From NCBI GenBank assembly GCA_038501785.1, contig JBAMJR010000188.1:443501-507500 (forward strand): a DNA stretch of 64,000 nt, written 5' to 3'. The DNA is from Myoxocephalus aenaeus (taxonomy: Eukaryota > Chordata > Actinopteri > Perciformes > Cottidae). The translations under genes and the position numbers were made by a program. The notes under the pieces are model-generated. The model saw only the letters and a program-made list of their open reading frames with translations, had not been told where the DNA came from and made no database searches. How positions within the stretch are numbered: position 1 is the stretch's first letter; each line of letters starts with the position of its first letter. Shown one piece after another: positions 61,659 to 64,000 of the stretch.

Positions 61659-62156
61659 CACGAGATGAGAAGTCATTTTAAATTATCTATTTACTTGTTT
61701 TTGTCAAAACTAAATGTTTGATGAATGTAAATAAATATTTATATATATGTGATGTTGTAGTATAAATGTATTTTATCGTGTCAGCATCTCATGCTGATTT
61801 ACGGAAAGTGATCATAAAGGGCTCAAAATGTCTGCCAGAGAGCCCTCAAGCATGTGACAATGGGACACCCCTAAACCCTCAAGGCAAGGCAAGTTTATTT
61901 GTATAGCACATTTCAACAACAAGGCGATTCAAAGTGCTTCACATAAAACCATTAAGAGCATCAAAACATAATGCAGAGAAAACAGGATTTAAAACAGTTA
62001 AGAAAACATTAAAACAGTGATAAAGCTAAATAAAAAAAATAAAAATTGAATAAAAGTTGCAGTGCAGTTAAAGAAATAAAATGCAGTAGTGAGATGCTGC
62101 AATCGAATCTGGATCAATTAAAGGCAACAGCAAACAGAAAAGTCTTCAATCTGGAT

Positions 62157-63112
62157 TTAAAGGAGCTGAGGGTCTTTCAGGGACCTTGTTCCAGATGTGT
62201 GGAGCAGAAAAGCTGAACGCTGCTTCTCCATGTTTAGTTCTGACTCTTGGAACAGAAAGTAGACCAGTCCCAGACGAACTGAGGGGTTGGGATGGTTCAT
62301 AAGGTAGCAGCAGATCACAAACATACCATTCCGTGCTTTATAAACCAGCAGCAGGATTTTAAAGTCAATTCTTTGTTTGACAGGAAGCCAGTGCAAAGAC
62401 CTCAGAACTGGAGTGATGTGATCCACTTTCCTGGTCTTAGTGAGGACTCGAGCTGCAGCGTTCTGAATCAGCTGCAGCTTTCTGATTGACTTTTTACAAA
62501 GGCCTGTGAACACACCGTTACAGTAGTCAAGTCTACTTAAGATAAATTCATGGACAAGTTTCTCCAAATCCTGTTGAGACATAAGTCCTCTAACCCTTGA
62601 TATATTCTTCAGGTGGTAGTAGGCTGATTTCGTAATTGTCTTGATATGGCTGTTCAGGTTGAGGTCTGAATCCATAACTACACCTAGATTTCTGGCTTGG
62701 TTTGAGGTTTTTAACATCAGTGATTGAAGCTGAGCGCTCACTTCGTCCTTGGGACCAAAAACAATGACTTCTGTTTTATCTTTATTTAATTGAAGAAAAT
62801 TCTGGCACATCCAGTTATTGATTTCTTCAATGCATTTAGCCAGCCCTTGTATGGGACTATAGTCCCCTGGTGATATAGTTATGTATATTTGTGTGTCATC
62901 TGCATAATTATGATAACACACTTTGTTGTTTTTCATAATCTGAGCCAGTGGAAGCATGTAGATGTTGAACAGAAGAGGCCCTAGTATTGAGCCTTGGGGA
63001 ACACCACATGTCATCCTAGTCAGCTCTGATGTGTAATTAGCTACTGACACAAAGTATTGTCGGTCCTTCAAGTAGGATTCAAACCAGTTAAGTGCTGCGC
63101 CAGAGAGTCCTA
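62157..63112 (-). pseudogene. LINE-2 reverse transcriptase, C-terminal part
   Basis: The open frame begins upstream of the first ATG with GLSGAALNWFESYLKDR and continues through CGVPQGSILGPLLFNIY (motif B; residues 22-38 counted from the ATG at 63071). The catalytic box YADD is at residues 56-59, followed by LNKDKTEVIVFGP and thumb-like sequence ending in HWLPVKQRIDFKILLLVYKA. After about residue 250 the true frame shifts: the expected KHGEAAFSFSAPHIWN lies in another frame. The first catalytic aspartate region (motif A) is missing because of the interruption at 63113-63284, so the enzyme is dead. The normal role is copying the element's RNA at a nicked chromosomal target. Confidence 0.85.
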
Positions 63113-63284
63113 CCCTAAATTAGCTAAATAGTGAAACGTTATAATCGCTCTGTCATGTTGAGGAGCTTACCTAATTACGTAATTATACAAATATAACAAT
63201 CTTTTTTTTTTTTTAATGTAGTCCATTGTTTCTCTTCTCACAAGGGTGAGGGTACTTTAGCAGTTTAAATGTATTAAATCGGAC
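63113..63284. repeat. Foreign segment replacing part of the LINE
   Basis: Sequence here does not continue the reverse transcriptase. The right part (63230-63284) resembles 11641-11700, and a 12-14 base T run lies near 63202. Roughly 100-150 codons of finger and palm sequence that should join the two LINE frames are absent, so an insertion with deletion or a rearrangement is likely. Confidence 0.6.
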
Positions 63285-63975
63285 CTGTGGTTGATGATTT
63301 AGAAGCGTTTGAGTATTTTAAAACTCGGGCGGATGGGGTTAGAAGTGATTTAATAACTGCAGTTTTTAGGGCTTGTGGGAAGACACCTGAAAGAAGGGAT
63401 GTGTTTACAATTTGTAAAAGATCAGCAGTCATGCAGTGTGAAATATTTTTGAAAAAGTGTGTTGGTAGAATATCCAAGCAGCAGGAGGATGTTTTCAGAT
63501 GTTGTATAATGTCTTCTAGGCCTCTTTGGTTAATTGAGTGAAATTGTGTCATGATATTTGAATGGATGTTATTTAAAGATGGGGACAACACATATCCTGT
63601 GGTTGGAGTGGAGCCACCGACTGCTTGTCTAATTTTCTGAATTTTGTCAGCAAAATAGGAGGCAAATTGATTGCATGCACAGGTGGATTGGAGCGTAGCA
63701 GTTACCGACACCGGAGGGTTTGTTAGCCTGTCGACGGTAGCAAATAAGGCGCGTGTATTGTTATTGTTTTTGGTTATGATGTCAGAGAAGAAGGTCTGTC
63801 TTGCATTGCTAAGTTCCAAATTATAATTGCGAAGTCTCTCTTTATAGATACCACAGTGAACCTGAAGATTAGTTTTTCGCCACCTGCGCTCTGCTTTCCA
63901 ACACTCTCTTTTCTCTATTCTGACCAGCTTAGCATTTCTCCAAGGGGATCTTTTCTTACCCGAGATAACCTTCAC
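63274..63975 (-). pseudogene. LINE-2 region between endonuclease and reverse transcriptase
   Basis: A 233-codon frame contains SPWRNAKLVRIEKRECWKAE, FFSDIITKNNNNTRALFATV, FASYFADKIQKIRQ and LDILPTHFFKNI followed by VFPQALKTAVIK. That order is the linker upstream of the L2 reverse transcriptase palm. The last ~25 codons after AVIK depart from the family pattern where the foreign segment begins. The window ends inside this part of the element. Confidence 0.8.
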
Positions 63976-64000
63976 CTTAGTGGGTGCAATGGCATCAATA

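Larger units (their letters stand above)
61882..64000 (-). mobile_element. LINE-2-type retrotransposon, degenerate, runs off window
   Basis: The 3' end is on the left: 'aggcaaggcaagtttatttg' and 'gcacatttcaacaac' are the inverted LINE tail. Moving right come the C-terminal part of the reverse transcriptase, a foreign segment (63113-63284) and the part upstream of the palm. The 5' end lies beyond the window. Sequence motifs place it in the L2 group of the CR1 superclade. Confidence 0.88.

Overview
This window looks like intergenic or intronic DNA of a ray-finned (teleost, probably percomorph) fish. The evidence is a very high density of long CA/GT and GA/CT microsatellites, several repeat families typical of teleosts (LINE-2-like 3' tails, a Rex1/CR1-like LINE, tRNA-derived SINEs, piggyBac- and hAT-type DNA transposons), and a spliced two-domain C-type lectin of the kind fish carry in many copies. 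No bacterial-style operons, rRNA or free-standing tRNA genes were seen. Only one convincing host protein-coding gene was found, plus one candidate of unknown function.

Layout. 1-18.9 kb: no recognisable exons; microsatellites, a 14-bp minisatellite (2591-3004), interspersed repeats and a ~470-bp tandem duplication carrying a MITE. 19.0-20.6 kb: a candidate spliced minus-strand gene of unknown function with a CCAAT/GC-box promoter, next to a decaying T-rich minisatellite. 21-38.6 kb: repeats, including two copies of one piggyBac-like family (one inside a SINE with its TTAA duplication), a 335-bp MITE with long inverted repeats, and a cluster of four long simple repeats at 32.6-33.3 kb. 42.0-43.4 kb: a minus-strand three-exon gene for a secreted protein with two C-type lectin domains.

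45.8-61 kb is a transposon graveyard with readable stratigraphy. A foldback MITE is split by a 3.8-kb element (TIR CCCAGATAGCA, TA target duplication) that contains a broken DUF4806-type gene, and that element is itself split by a 670-bp hAT element with an 8-bp duplication. Further right, a multi-exon hAT-like relic contains an LTR- or MITE-like element. Inside that sits an apparently complete 2949-bp hAT transposon with matching 8-bp target duplications and an uninterrupted six-exon BED-finger transposase of 569 residues. A third hAT element (59126-60288) split a repeat that carries the first exon of a RecQ-like helicase. The right end (61.9-64 kb) is a degenerate LINE-2-type element on the minus strand that runs off the window.

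Functionally, the DUF4806 element and the intact hAT element deserve most attention. The first may be an undescribed DNA transposon type or a non-autonomous carrier. The second is structurally intact and so probably young. Exon boundaries were read by eye from splice signals and reading frame; family names rest on recognised motifs, not on a database search.
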